DNA of 48,755 nt, from positions 1 through 48,755 of the forward strand of contig DATKXU010000001.1 in assembly GCA_035528905.1 (NCBI GenBank), read 5' to 3'. Positions 25,978-33,811 of this stretch are shown piece by piece. The notes beneath the pieces were generated by a model. The model worked only from the letters and a program-made list of their open reading frames with translations. It had not been told where the DNA came from and searched no databases. Numbering within the stretch: the stretch's first letter is position 1; every line of letters begins with the position of its first letter. Both the position numbers and the translations under genes were made by a program. The DNA is from DATKXU01 sp035528905. GTDB lineage: Bacteria; Armatimonadota; UBA5829; DTJY01.

Positions 25978-27177
25978 ATGGGGAAGAAGTACATTCTGAT
26001 AGTAGACGACGAACCGAACATACGCCGGGTGCTGGGCGCGGTCTTCGCTAAGGCGGGCTACGAGGTCTTTGCGGCCGAGAATGGCAGGAAGGCTGTCGAT
26101 ATCGTGTCCGCAGAGCCATCCCTGGATGTGATGCTTTGCGACCTCATAATGCCGGACCTGAACGGCGTGGAAGTGCTGAAGTCGTCGAAAGAGATCAACC
26201 CACGACTGTCTGTGGTGATGATAACCGCCCACGGAACGATAAGGACAGCCGTAGATGCGATGAAGCTGGGTGCGTTCGATTACATTACCAAGCCCTTCGA
26301 TATGGACGAGATCAAGCTTGTTGTAAAGAACGCATTTGAGAGAAGCCGGCTTCTTGCTGAGAACATTCAGTTGAAGCAGGAGCTGCAGTCGCGCTACCGC
26401 TTTGAGGGGATCGTGGGCAACAGCCGGAAGATGCAGGATGTCTTCAAGATCGTCGAGCGCGTAGCGAACAGCAACGCCACCGTGCTTATAAGGGGTGAGA
26501 GCGGGACCGGGAAGGAGCTCATCGCGCGCGCAGTTCATTATAACAGCTCACGGCGTGACAAGCCGTTCATTGCCGTGTCGTGCGCCGCGCTTCCAGAAAC
26601 CCTACTCGAGAGCGAACTGTTCGGCTACGAGAAGGGCGCTTTCACAGGTGCGGTGGGCCAGAAGGCGGGGCGATTCGAGCTGGCGCATCACGGCACGCTC
26701 TTCCTCGACGAAATCCCGGACATCTCGCCGGCGATGCAGGTGAAGATGCTGCGCGTGCTCCAGGAGCGCGAATTCGACCGTGTGGGCGGCACAAAGCCGG
26801 TGCGTGTTGACGTGCGTCTTCTCGCGGCTACAAACCGTGACCTCGAGAAAGCCGTAGCGAATGGCGAGTTCCGGCCCGACCTCTATTACCGCTTGCAGGT
26901 GATACAGGTATTCCTGCCGCCTCTTCGGGAGCGCAAGGAGGATATCCCCGCGCTCGTGGAGCATTTCATCGAAAAGTTCAACAAGCAGAACGGCAAGAGC
27001 GTCAAGTTTGCAAGCCCGGAGGCCACGGATCTGCTGATGAAATACAACTGGCCTGGGAATGTTCGAGAGCTTGAGAATGCCATCGAGCGAGGAGTCGTGC
27101 TCTCCGATGCAGACTCAGACATGATAACGCCGGATCTGCTCCCCATGTCCGTTCAGTCCGCAGCAGATAAAGACTGA
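25978..27177 (+). CDS. NtrC-family sigma-54 activator lacking a DNA-binding domain
   Basis: 399 residues. The receiver domain (1-120) has the acidic pair in IVDDEPN, phospho-acceptor Asp55 in LCDLIMPD and the Lys in TKPFD. The AAA+ domain (about 140-370) has Walker A GESGTGKE at 173-180, the sigma-54 contact loop GAFTGA at 220-225, Walker B TLFLDEI, and WPGNVRELENAIER near its end. The protein stops about 20 residues after this, at MSVQSAADKD. The Fis-type helix-turn-helix that normally follows is absent, and none appears in any frame downstream. Compare FlgR of Helicobacter and CtcC of Chlamydia. GGGGAAG precedes ATG 25978. Confidence 0.9.
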   Translation: MGKKYILIVDDEPNIRRVLGAVFAKAGYEVFAAENGRKAVDIVSAEPSLDVMLCDLIMPDLNGVEVLKSSKEINPRLSVVMITAHGTIRTAVDAMKLGAFDYITKPFDMDEIKLVVKNAFERSRLLAENIQLKQELQSRYRFEGIVGNSRKMQDVFKIVERVANSNATVLIRGESGTGKELIARAVHYNSSRRDKPFIAVSCAALPETLLESELFGYEKGAFTGAVGQKAGRFELAHHGTLFLDEIPDISPAMQVKMLRVLQEREFDRVGGTKPVRVDVRLLAATNRDLEKAVANGEFRPDLYYRLQVIQVFLPPLRERKEDIPALVEHFIEKFNKQNGKSVKFASPEATDLLMKYNWPGNVRELENAIERGVVLSDADSDMITPDLLPMSVQSAADKD

Positions 27178-27213
27178 AGCGGCCCTTTTGCGAACCTGGT
27201 CTGCTCCATCTTC

Positions 27214-27241
27214 AGCCCGGTACTCTTCGAGAGGCCGGGCT
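27214..27241 (+). terminator. Hairpin after the sigma-54 activator gene
   Basis: AGCCCGG at 27214-27220 pairs with CCGGGCT at 27235-27241, with an inner CTCT/AGAG stem. No T-run follows, so efficient intrinsic termination is doubtful. Confidence 0.4.
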
Positions 27242-27326
27242 GTGCTGTTATCCACCGGACATAGACCCACTCGCAGTCCTTACGTGCGCAAAAAAACTCT
27301 GCTGTCGGCACTGTCAGCATAACCAA

Positions 27327-27342
27327 TGGCATGGATTGTGCA
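27327..27342 (+). promoter_or_regulatory. Candidate sigma-54 (-24/-12) promoter
   Basis: TGGCATGGATTGTGCA matches the -24/-12 consensus at 10 of 12 defined positions, with GG and GC exactly ten bases apart. Transcription would start near 27353, about 110 bases before the REC-PilZ start codon. It lies directly behind the gene for a sigma-54 activator. Confidence 0.6.
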
Positions 27343-27409
27343 GTAGTGGTAATTGAGAGGCACTGCTAATGACATCGAGGGGTTGGGCGGCCGCTGGAGC
27401 GCACTTTCA

Positions 27410-27428
27410 CGTCAGGGAAACCCTGACG
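27410..27428 (+). promoter_or_regulatory. Leader hairpin before REC-PilZ gene
   Basis: CGTCAGGG and CCCTGACG form a perfect eight-base stem with an AAA loop, 35 bases upstream of the start codon at 27464. In the mRNA it could affect stability or translation; as DNA it could be an operator. Confidence 0.45.
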
Positions 27429-27463
27429 GACGCGCTGCGACTTTGTCTTTCGGGAGCTCGGGG

Positions 27464-28510
27464 ATGATCGGGAAACGAAGTATACTCATCGCCGATGATG
27501 AGGTCAATCTGTGCAGGATACTCGATGCCGAGCTTAGAAAAGCCGGCTATTCGGTTACTACTGTGCACGACGGTGCCCAAGCCGTCGAGCAGGCGCGGTG
27601 CACGGATTTCCAGATCATAATTCTCGATGTCCGGATGCCGGTGCTCGATGGCCTGAGCGCACTCCGGGAAATCCGCAAGTTTCGAAAGGATATCCCAGTC
27701 GTTGTCATGACTGCCTATGAGAGCCATGACACGATGGCCAGCGCGTTGGCCATGGGAGCCACTGCCTGCGTAAACAAGCCGTTCGATCTGGAGAGCCTGG
27801 TCGCCCTAGTAAGAGCCACCCTCGATGACGGAAATGGTCAGAAATCAGTCAACTGGTCCGGATCGGTCCGAACGGTGCTGTTCAATAAGAACCAGCCGAT
27901 CTTGCTGGAGGTGCATGACGGCGAACGTGCCGGCCAGTACCAGAGCAGGATCGAAGATAAGGATGAGCAGACGCTGACGGTGCGCTGCCCGTCCGATAAC
28001 AAAGTCTACGTCATTCCGAGGGCTGGAACCTCGGTGTCAATAGGCTTCGCGGGCGAGGACGCTTTCTACAGTTTCGAGACTACCGTATTAGCTAACCGTG
28101 AGAGCCATACTCCCACAATTGTTGTTGGTAAGCCCGCGGTGATCTATCGTGTCCAGCGCCGAAAGCATCCTCGTATGCTGGTCAGGATGCCCGCGGATGT
28201 GGCCCTGATCAGTAAGGAGGGGAATGGCGGCGAGCCCGGCCCAGTTTTTCGCGTGCATACCGAGAATGTGGGCGCCGGCGGCTTGAAAATAGTCTCAGAT
28301 GACAAGCTGCCCGAAGGCACTGAGGTTGACGTCCAGGTGTCCGACGTCCCGGGATTGGGCTGGCTCCTGGGCAGAGGCAAGATAACGCGCGCTCTGAAAG
28401 TGGCGACTGACGACTCCCACGAATGGGAGTACGGAATCCAATTCACCAAACTGGGTGATGAGGCTCGGCAGGCGCTCAGAAGCATGGTGGAGTCGGGAGA
28501 GTTGGTCTAG
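27464..28510 (+). CDS. Response regulator with PilZ output (REC-YcgR_N-PilZ)
   Basis: 348 residues. The receiver domain (1-125) has DDE at 11-13, Asp55 in ILDVRMPVLDG and Lys in VNKPFD. A YcgR-like beta domain follows (about 140-225). A PilZ domain (about 226-345) then opens with RRKHPR, giving the RxxxR c-di-GMP-binding motif. The second motif, usually [DN]xSxxG, is NVGAGG here, with Gly in place of Ser. It probably couples phosphorylation and c-di-GMP to motility or polysaccharide output. ATG 27464 is chosen because GGGAG/GGGG lies just upstream; the frame is open from 27353. Confidence 0.85.
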   Translation: MIGKRSILIADDEVNLCRILDAELRKAGYSVTTVHDGAQAVEQARCTDFQIIILDVRMPVLDGLSALREIRKFRKDIPVVVMTAYESHDTMASALAMGATACVNKPFDLESLVALVRATLDDGNGQKSVNWSGSVRTVLFNKNQPILLEVHDGERAGQYQSRIEDKDEQTLTVRCPSDNKVYVIPRAGTSVSIGFAGEDAFYSFETTVLANRESHTPTIVVGKPAVIYRVQRRKHPRMLVRMPADVALISKEGNGGEPGPVFRVHTENVGAGGLKIVSDDKLPEGTEVDVQVSDVPGLGWLLGRGKITRALKVATDDSHEWEYGIQFTKLGDEARQALRSMVESGELV

Positions 28511-28544
28511 AATACCGATCAGATTGAAATCAGCGATGCATATC

Positions 28545-28580
28545 GGCCCGGGGACTCGTTTCCCGGGCCTTCGTATTTGG
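28545..28580 (+). terminator. Intrinsic terminator after REC-PilZ gene
   Basis: GGCCCGGG at 28545-28552 pairs perfectly with CCCGGGCC at 28562-28569 around a nine-base loop, followed by TTCGTATTT. It separates the signalling genes from the arginine operon. Confidence 0.7.
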
Positions 28581-28591
28581 CCAGCCGCGAT

Positions 28592-28621
28592 TTGCCAAGT
28601 TCCGCATACCTGTGCTATCAT
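28592..28621 (+). promoter_or_regulatory. Sigma-70 promoter of argCJB
   Basis: TTGCCA at 28592-28597 and TATCAT at 28616-28621 are 18 bases apart. The transcript would start near 28628, about 52 bases before argC. Confidence 0.55.
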
Positions 28622-28679
28622 AGCCACGCTTTACTGCTGGCGCGTCGAGCGCACGCGTGCACTGCAAGGGAGTCCCAAA

Positions 28680-29726
28680 GTGGTCAAGGTCGGCATAATT
28701 GGTGTATCGGGATACGCCGGAGGAGAGCTGGTGCGCATCTTGGCCGGGCATCCCGAGATTGGATTGGCGTACTTGTGCTCGGAGACTTACAATGGCCGGG
28801 ACATAGGCGCCGTGCTTCCGAACGTGCGGGGCGTTCTCGAGGCCGAATGCGAAGGATACAATCCTGCACAGATCGCTGAGAGGTGCGATCTTGTCTTCAT
28901 GGTGCACGACAATGGCTGGGCGATGAAGGAAGCGGGTCGCTTTCTCGACGCAGGGCTGAAGGCGATTGATCTGAGCGCCGATTTCCGCCTGCGGGCCAAG
29001 CGCCTGTATGAGGAATGGTATAAATCGCCCCATGAGTCGCCTGAGCTGATCGAGCAGGCCGTGTATGGTCTTCCCGAACTGTACGCCGCGGAGATTGCGA
29101 AGGCGCAGTTGGTCGCAAATCCGGGCTGCTACCCGGTTGGTGCAGTCCTGGCATTGGCGCCTCTGCTCAGGGAGAAGCTGGTTGACCCGGACACGATTAT
29201 CATAGACTCAAAATCCGGGGTCTCCGGCGCAGGGCGTTCTTCCTTCAAGCTCGACTACCATTTCCCGGAGCTGAACCAGAGCATGAAGGCTTACAATGTG
29301 GGGGTTCATCGCCACACGCCTGAGATTGAGCAGGAGTTGAGTCGAGTCGCCGGCCGGCCGGTTACTGTCTCGTTCGCGCCGCATTTGATCCCTGTGACGC
29401 GGGGTATCTTGACCACCGCTTACGCCGGGCTGATCGGCAGCAGCTGGACAACGGAAGAGCTGGTGCAGATGTACCGGGAGTTCTATGCAGCCGCGCCGTT
29501 CGTGGTCGTGCTCGACGCAGGCGAGTATCCCGCGACGAAAGATACCTTCGGCTCGAACTTCTGCCATATCGGGCTGAAGGTTGATCCGAGAACGAGCCGA
29601 GCGGTTGTCCTGTCCGCGATTGACAACCTAGTGAAAGGCGCGGCGGGCACGGCCGTTCAGAATATGAATTTGATGTGCGGGTTTGATGAAAGGATGGGGC
29701 TTGATAGGCCGGGGGTGTTTCCGTAA
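28680..29726 (+). CDS. argC: N-acetyl-gamma-glutamyl-phosphate reductase
   Basis: 348 residues. It reduces N-acetylglutamyl phosphate to the semialdehyde with NADPH, the third step to ornithine. The NADP-binding start VGIIGVSGYAGGELVRIL carries the family GxSGYxG motif. The catalytic Cys150 stands in ANPGCYPVGAVLAL, and GVHRHTPEIEQEL supplies the catalytic His region. GTG 28680 is chosen with AAGGGAG eight bases upstream; the frame is open further upstream, through the promoter. The stop overlaps the argJ ATG by one base. First gene of the arginine cluster. Confidence 0.95.
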   Translation: MVKVGIIGVSGYAGGELVRILAGHPEIGLAYLCSETYNGRDIGAVLPNVRGVLEAECEGYNPAQIAERCDLVFMVHDNGWAMKEAGRFLDAGLKAIDLSADFRLRAKRLYEEWYKSPHESPELIEQAVYGLPELYAAEIAKAQLVANPGCYPVGAVLALAPLLREKLVDPDTIIIDSKSGVSGAGRSSFKLDYHFPELNQSMKAYNVGVHRHTPEIEQELSRVAGRPVTVSFAPHLIPVTRGILTTAYAGLIGSSWTTEELVQMYREFYAAAPFVVVLDAGEYPATKDTFGSNFCHIGLKVDPRTSRAVVLSAIDNLVKGAAGTAVQNMNLMCGFDERMGLDRPGVFP

Positions 29727-30925
29727 TGGAGGGAGCTTCCGGCGCAGTCACCCATCCGGAGGGATTTCTAGCCGCCGGTGTCCGTGCGGGCATCAAGGAG
29801 CGCGGCGAGGACATCGCGCTGATATTCTCCGAGCGCCCGGCGTCGGCGGCAGGTGTCTTCACGACGAACATCGTTCAGGCCGCTCCGGTCGTGCTGAGCC
29901 GCGCGAGGCTTCCGCGGGAGACCTGCCGAGCCGTCGTGGTGAACAGCGGCAATGCAAATGCTTGTACGGGCGAGCAGGGCATGCGCGACGCCCGCACTAT
30001 GGCTGCCGAGGCCGCGCGGCTGCTGGGAATCTCTGAGGATGACATCCTCGTTGCGTCTACGGGCATAATAGGTCGTCCGCTGCCGATGGATAAGGTTCGC
30101 GCAGGAATCGGTCAGGCGGTCCGGTCGCTGAGCCGCGACGGAGGGACAGGCGCGGCGCGTGCGATAATGACTACCGATACCCGGCCGAAAGAGGCATCAG
30201 TGGAAGTCTCACTCGGCCGTTCGAAGGCGAAGATAAGCGGCATGGCGAAGGGCGCAGGCATGATCTGTCCGAGCCTGGCGACCATGCTGGCGTTCATCAC
30301 CACGGATGCCGCCGTTAGGCCGGAGATTCTCCAAGCCTGTCTTTCCCGGTCTGCGGAGACCTCCTTCAACTGCCTGACGGTTGACGGCGATTCGAGCACG
30401 AACGATGCGGTCGTCGTCCTTGCCAACGGCGCGGCGGCGAATGACGTGATTGATTCGGAAGGCCCTGACCTGAGCGCGTTCCAGGAGGCGCTCGATGTCG
30501 TGACCGCTTCCCTGGCAAGGCAGATCGCGAGAGACGGGGAAGGGGCTACCAAGCTTATCGAGATCACGGTGAGGGGTGCGGAGTCGTTTCAGGATGCACG
30601 GCGGATTGCGAAGGCGGTGGCGAACTCGCCACTCGTGAAGACCGCCATGTTCGGCTGCGATCCGAACTGGGGGCGAATCCTTGCAGCGGCAGGCGGCGTA
30701 GGAGTGCGCTTTGAACCGAAGGCTGTAAGCCTGTTCCTTGGGCGTCTCGCGCTCTTGCATCGCGGCGAGCCGGTTGACTTCTCCCAGGAGGAGGCGCACG
30801 AGCTTCTTCGCAAGCCCGAGGTCGGCGTCCTGCTGGAGGTAGGTCCTGGCCCGGCCTCTGCGACCGTCTGGACGTGTGATTTTTCGTATGACTATGTGAG
30901 GATAAACGCGGAGTACCATACGTGA
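29726..30925 (+). CDS. argJ: Bifunctional ornithine acetyltransferase / N-acetylglutamate synthase
   Basis: 399 residues, the usual length. The enzyme moves acetyl from N-acetylornithine to glutamate, recycling it, and bifunctional forms also use acetyl-CoA. The self-cleavage site is at Thr186 in KGAGMICPSLATMLAF, where the nucleophilic Thr starts the beta chain. The beta chain holds TVDGDSSTNDAVVVLANG and the C-terminal GCDPNWGRILAAAGGVG. No separate argA is visible in the window. argC overlaps it by one base and argB follows 16 bases after, so the three form an operon. Confidence 0.95.
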   Translation: MEGASGAVTHPEGFLAAGVRAGIKERGEDIALIFSERPASAAGVFTTNIVQAAPVVLSRARLPRETCRAVVVNSGNANACTGEQGMRDARTMAAEAARLLGISEDDILVASTGIIGRPLPMDKVRAGIGQAVRSLSRDGGTGAARAIMTTDTRPKEASVEVSLGRSKAKISGMAKGAGMICPSLATMLAFITTDAAVRPEILQACLSRSAETSFNCLTVDGDSSTNDAVVVLANGAAANDVIDSEGPDLSAFQEALDVVTASLARQIARDGEGATKLIEITVRGAESFQDARRIAKAVANSPLVKTAMFGCDPNWGRILAAAGGVGVRFEPKAVSLFLGRLALLHRGEPVDFSQEEAHELLRKPEVGVLLEVGPGPASATVWTCDFSYDYVRINAEYHT

Positions 30926-30941
30926 GACTGAGAGGGTGCCG

Positions 30942-31799
30942 ATGAAAGACAAGGTGGAACAGGCGGAAATACTGGCGCAGGCCCTTCCCTACATTCGGCA
31001 GTACTACGGGAAGACGGTCGTCATCAAATACGGCGGCAATGCCATGACGGACGAGGCGCTCAGGGAGAGCGTCACGAAGGATGTCGTACTGCTGCGCTAC
31101 GTCGGAATGCAGCCGGTCCTGGTCCACGGCGGTGGCCCTGAGATAACCGAGTTCATGCAAAAGGTCGGCAAGGAACCGCTCTTCGTCGGCGGGCTGCGCG
31201 TTACTGACGCGGAAACTATGGAGATAGTCGAGATGGTCCTCGCCGGCAAGACGAATAAGGGCATAGTGTCGCTGATTAACCGGCAGGGCGGTAAGGCGGT
31301 CGGCTTGAGCGGCAAGGATGGCAATCTGCTGGTAGCGCAGAAGGCCATGCCTGGCGGCGCCGACCTGGGGCAGGTCGGCGAAATCGTCGAGATGAATACG
31401 GAGATCGTCCAGACGCTGGTCCGTGAAGGCTACATCCCCGTCATCTGCTCGGTCGCCGTGGGAAAGGGCGGCGAATCTTATAACGTGAATGCCGACCACG
31501 CCGCCGGGAAGCTTGCCTCCGCCCTCGAAGCATCGAAGCTCATAGTGCTCACGGACGTCCGCGGCGTGTACCGCGATTTCGATGACAAATCCAGCCTGAT
31601 ATCGGTGTTGCCGTCTGACAAGGCCGAAGAGCTGATAAGCTCGAGAAGAGTGGACAAGGGGATGATCCCGAAGGTTGAGGCATGTATCCTGGCGCTTCGT
31701 GGCGGTGTCGAAAAGGCGCATATCATAGACGGCACGATTCCTCATGCTCTGTTGATGGAGGTATTCACCGACAAGGGCATCGGCACAATGATAGTGTGA
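30942..31799 (+). CDS. argB: Acetylglutamate kinase
   Basis: 285 residues. It phosphorylates N-acetylglutamate, usually the arginine-inhibited step in organisms that use the ArgJ cycle. Motifs are VIKYGGNAMTD (phosphate-binding Lys and Gly-rich loop), LVHGGGPEI, GLSGKDGNLLVA and the C-terminal IPKVEACILALRGGV. An N-terminal helix of about 20 residues precedes the core, as in arginine-sensitive hexameric forms. ATG 30942 has GAGAGG upstream; GTG 30936 in the same frame is an alternative. Confidence 0.95.
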   Translation: MKDKVEQAEILAQALPYIRQYYGKTVVIKYGGNAMTDEALRESVTKDVVLLRYVGMQPVLVHGGGPEITEFMQKVGKEPLFVGGLRVTDAETMEIVEMVLAGKTNKGIVSLINRQGGKAVGLSGKDGNLLVAQKAMPGGADLGQVGEIVEMNTEIVQTLVREGYIPVICSVAVGKGGESYNVNADHAAGKLASALEASKLIVLTDVRGVYRDFDDKSSLISVLPSDKAEELISSRRVDKGMIPKVEACILALRGGVEKAHIIDGTIPHALLMEVFTDKGIGTMIV

Positions 31800-31816
31800 C
31801 GTTCTTGATCCGGAGA

Positions 31817-31846
31817 TTGACATCAGCTTGCCCGAAGGATTAGAAT
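31817..31846 (+). promoter_or_regulatory. Strong sigma-70 promoter between argB and argD
   Basis: TTGACA at 31817-31822 and TAGAAT at 31841-31846 are 18 bases apart. The predicted start near 31853 gives a leader of about 130 bases that contains a small ORF and a terminator before argD. Confidence 0.65.
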
Positions 31847-31874
31847 AACTTCGCGAGAGTTTCCGGAAAGTGGC

Positions 31875-31961
31875 ATGAAAACGCCGGCTCTAACGAGAAA
31901 CGAGTATCGGCCTGCTATAGAGGAAGAGACAGAGCCTTCACTCTGTCTCTTTGTCGTTTGA
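31875..31961 (+). CDS. Candidate leader peptide of the argD operon, 28 aa
   Basis: ATG 31875 follows GGAAAG at about five bases and opens a 28-codon frame ending TGA at 31959-31961. The peptide has Arg at codons 8 (AGA) and 12 (CGG). Its last third is the terminator hairpin itself. Position and size fit an attenuation leader between a strong promoter and argD. Two Arg codons are few compared with classical leaders, so the evidence is structural rather than codon-based. Confidence 0.4.
   Translation: MKTPALTRNEYRPAIEEETEPSLCLFVV
31925..31959 (+). terminator. Intrinsic terminator / possible attenuator before argD
   Basis: AGAGACAGAG at 31925-31934 pairs perfectly with CTCTGTCTCT at 31941-31950 (ten base pairs, six-base loop), followed by TTGTCGTTT. 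An upstream GGCTCT at 31886-31891 is complementary to AGAGCC at 31931-31936 and could open the hairpin as an antiterminator. It could also simply end argCJB transcripts. Confidence 0.65.
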
Positions 31962-31983
31962 TGGTACAGAGGAGTTGTGGTAT

Positions 31984-33207
31984 ATGGCGGTGACTACCCC
32001 GTGGGAGACCGACACACAGACTGTGATTCAGATGTATGCCGATTACGTGATGCGCACGTACAGGAGGCAGCCGGTCGTCTTCATTCGCGGCAAGGGGATG
32101 AAGGTCTGGGATGCCGAGGGCAGGGAATATCTCGATTTCCTTGCAGGCATAGCTGTCAACGGCCTGGGCCATTGTCACCCGGCGCTGGTAGATGCGATCA
32201 GCCGGCAGGCGGCAGAGCTCATGCATGTCTGCAATCTGTACCACGTTCCTCAGCAGGCGGCCCTGGCGAAGCGCCTGGTGCAGCTTTCCGGCCTCGGCAA
32301 GGCTTTCTTCTGCAACAGCGGGGCTGAAGCAAATGAGACGGCAATCAAACTCGCGCGCAAGTGGGCTAAGCAGAACGCCGGCCCTGAAAAGTTCGAGATC
32401 ATCACTGCCGAGGGGTCGTTCCATGGGCGCACTCTGGCCGCCGTCACGGCAACGGGACAGCCGAAGTGCCATCATGGGTTCGAGCCGCTGGTGCCCGGCT
32501 TCAAATACGTGCCCTTCAACGATCTGTCGGCGTTAGAAGCCGCTGTGACCGATCGGACGTGCGCGATCATGCTTGAACCGGTTCAGGGCGAGAGCGGCAT
32601 CCGGCCGGCGGGCAAGGACTATCTCAAAGGCGTCCGTGTGCTGTGCGACGAGTGCGGGCTGCTATTGATTCTGGACGAGGTACAGACCGGGCTCGGCCGC
32701 ACGGGGAAATGGTTCGGCCATGAGCACTACGACATCAAGCCCGACATAATGACGCTGGCAAAGACATTGGGCGGCGGCTTTCCTATCGGCGCATGTCTGG
32801 CTGCCGATCGGGTAGCGGAGGCCTTTGGACCGGGCAGCCACGCGGCGACCTTCGGCGGCAATCCGCTGGCTTGCGCTGCTGCGCTTGCGACGCTCGACGT
32901 CATGGAGCGCGAGCGGTTGATCGAGAACGCCGCAGACACCGGTGCATATTTCCGCAAGGCCCTCGATGAGTTGAAAGGCCGGCGTAATGACATAGCCGAG
33001 GTACGCGGCATAGGTCTCATGCTGGCGATTGAGATGGATCGCGACGATGCCCTGGAGGTCGCCGCCCGCTGTCTGCAGAAGGGACTGATAGTTAACCCGG
33101 TCGGCCAGAGCGTAATAAGATTCCTGCCGCCGTTGATCGTGCAGAAGGAGCATGTGGACTCTGCGGTACGAATCCTCGGTGAAGCGCTGTCGGAGACGGC
33201 TAAGTGA
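31984..33207 (+). CDS. argD: Acetylornithine aminotransferase
   Basis: 407 residues, a fold-type I PLP enzyme that turns N-acetylglutamate semialdehyde into N-acetylornithine. Motifs: SGAEANETAIKLARKW (phosphate-binding region), GSFHGRTLAAVTATGQ, LDEVQTGLGRTGKWF and the PLP Lys260 in LAKTLGGGFPIGA. GGNPLACAAALATLD and RGIGLMLAIE complete the class III pattern. ATG 31984 has GAGGAG nine bases upstream; a TTG at 31951 is in frame but lies in the terminator. It has its own promoter and leader, separate from argCJB. Confidence 0.95.
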   Translation: MAVTTPWETDTQTVIQMYADYVMRTYRRQPVVFIRGKGMKVWDAEGREYLDFLAGIAVNGLGHCHPALVDAISRQAAELMHVCNLYHVPQQAALAKRLVQLSGLGKAFFCNSGAEANETAIKLARKWAKQNAGPEKFEIITAEGSFHGRTLAAVTATGQPKCHHGFEPLVPGFKYVPFNDLSALEAAVTDRTCAIMLEPVQGESGIRPAGKDYLKGVRVLCDECGLLLILDEVQTGLGRTGKWFGHEHYDIKPDIMTLAKTLGGGFPIGACLAADRVAEAFGPGSHAATFGGNPLACAAALATLDVMERERLIENAADTGAYFRKALDELKGRRNDIAEVRGIGLMLAIEMDRDDALEVAARCLQKGLIVNPVGQSVIRFLPPLIVQKEHVDSAVRILGEALSETAK

Positions 33208-33273
33208 TCCCTTTCCCTGCGTGAAGTGGGAGCCTCCTCCGCAGAGCATGTCCCGAGGGGAAAGGTGACTGAT

Positions 33274-33768
33274 ATGTGGAAGCAACTCACCCAGAAAGCC
33301 AGGAAGGCGATATTCCTGGCCCAGGAGGAAGCCGGCAGGCTCGGATATAATCATGTAGGGTCCGAGCACCTGCTTCTTGCACTGGCGCGGGAAGAAGACT
33401 GCGTCGCCTCCCGGATCCTCGAGCAGCTCGGCGTTGACGTCGGGACGATACGCGTTGAGGTGATAGGCCAACTGTCGCGCGGGTCGGAGCCTTTGGGGGA
33501 GGAGATGCAGCTAACCGCTGAGGCGAAAGAGGCCATTGACCTGGCTTTCGACGAGGGTAAGCAGATGAAGGATGAGTGGGTCGGCACAGAGCACTTGCTC
33601 ATCGGTCTAGCTCGGAGCGCGGAGGGCATGGCGTCGCAGGTATTGAGCAGGCTGGGCGTGGACGTTTCCCAGATTCGCTGCCAGCTCAGGAACTTGCAGG
33701 CAGGCACGCTTCCTTTTGAACGTGTCGAAGGCAACGGCCCCAGCTCCATGTCCGTTTCGGCCAAATAG
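33274..33768 (+). CDS. Stand-alone Clp N-domain protein (ClpC-like N-terminal repeats)
   Basis: 164 residues made only of the double-helical-repeat N-domain of ClpC/ClpA, with no AAA+ modules. Repeat 1 starts MWKQLTQKARKAIFLAQEEA and carries GSEHLLLAL; repeat 2 carries GTEHLLIGLARSAEG. In B. subtilis ClpC the Glu of each GTEH (Glu32, Glu106) binds phosphoarginine; both Glu are present here, though Thr is Ser in repeat 1. It lies between argD and the Clp-N/argF fusion, with the same orientation and 43 bases before the latter. ATG 33274 has GGTGA upstream; GTG 33265 is an alternative. Likely a binding or adaptor protein; the ligand is unknown. Confidence 0.88.
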   Translation: MWKQLTQKARKAIFLAQEEAGRLGYNHVGSEHLLLALAREEDCVASRILEQLGVDVGTIRVEVIGQLSRGSEPLGEEMQLTAEAKEAIDLAFDEGKQMKDEWVGTEHLLIGLARSAEGMASQVLSRLGVDVSQIRCQLRNLQAGTLPFERVEGNGPSSMSVSAK

Positions 33769-33811
33769 ACTGGAGGCGTAGGCCACGCGAGTTCCAGCGG
33801 GGGTATAGCAA

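Noticed and set aside
27178..27460. Search for a frameshifted Fis-type helix-turn-helix after the sigma-54 activator
   Set aside because: None of the three forward frames shows a Fis-like helix-turn-helix; the segment is non-coding with a hairpin and a promoter.
30564..31823. Minus-strand frame of 419 codons opposite argJ/argB
   Set aside because: Antisense to two well-supported genes; composition and lack of motifs indicate a GC-driven shadow.
28684..33207. A plain reading of the arg genes as one uninterrupted operon
   Set aside because: A promoter and intrinsic terminator lie between argB and argD, so at least two transcription units or an attenuator are more likely.
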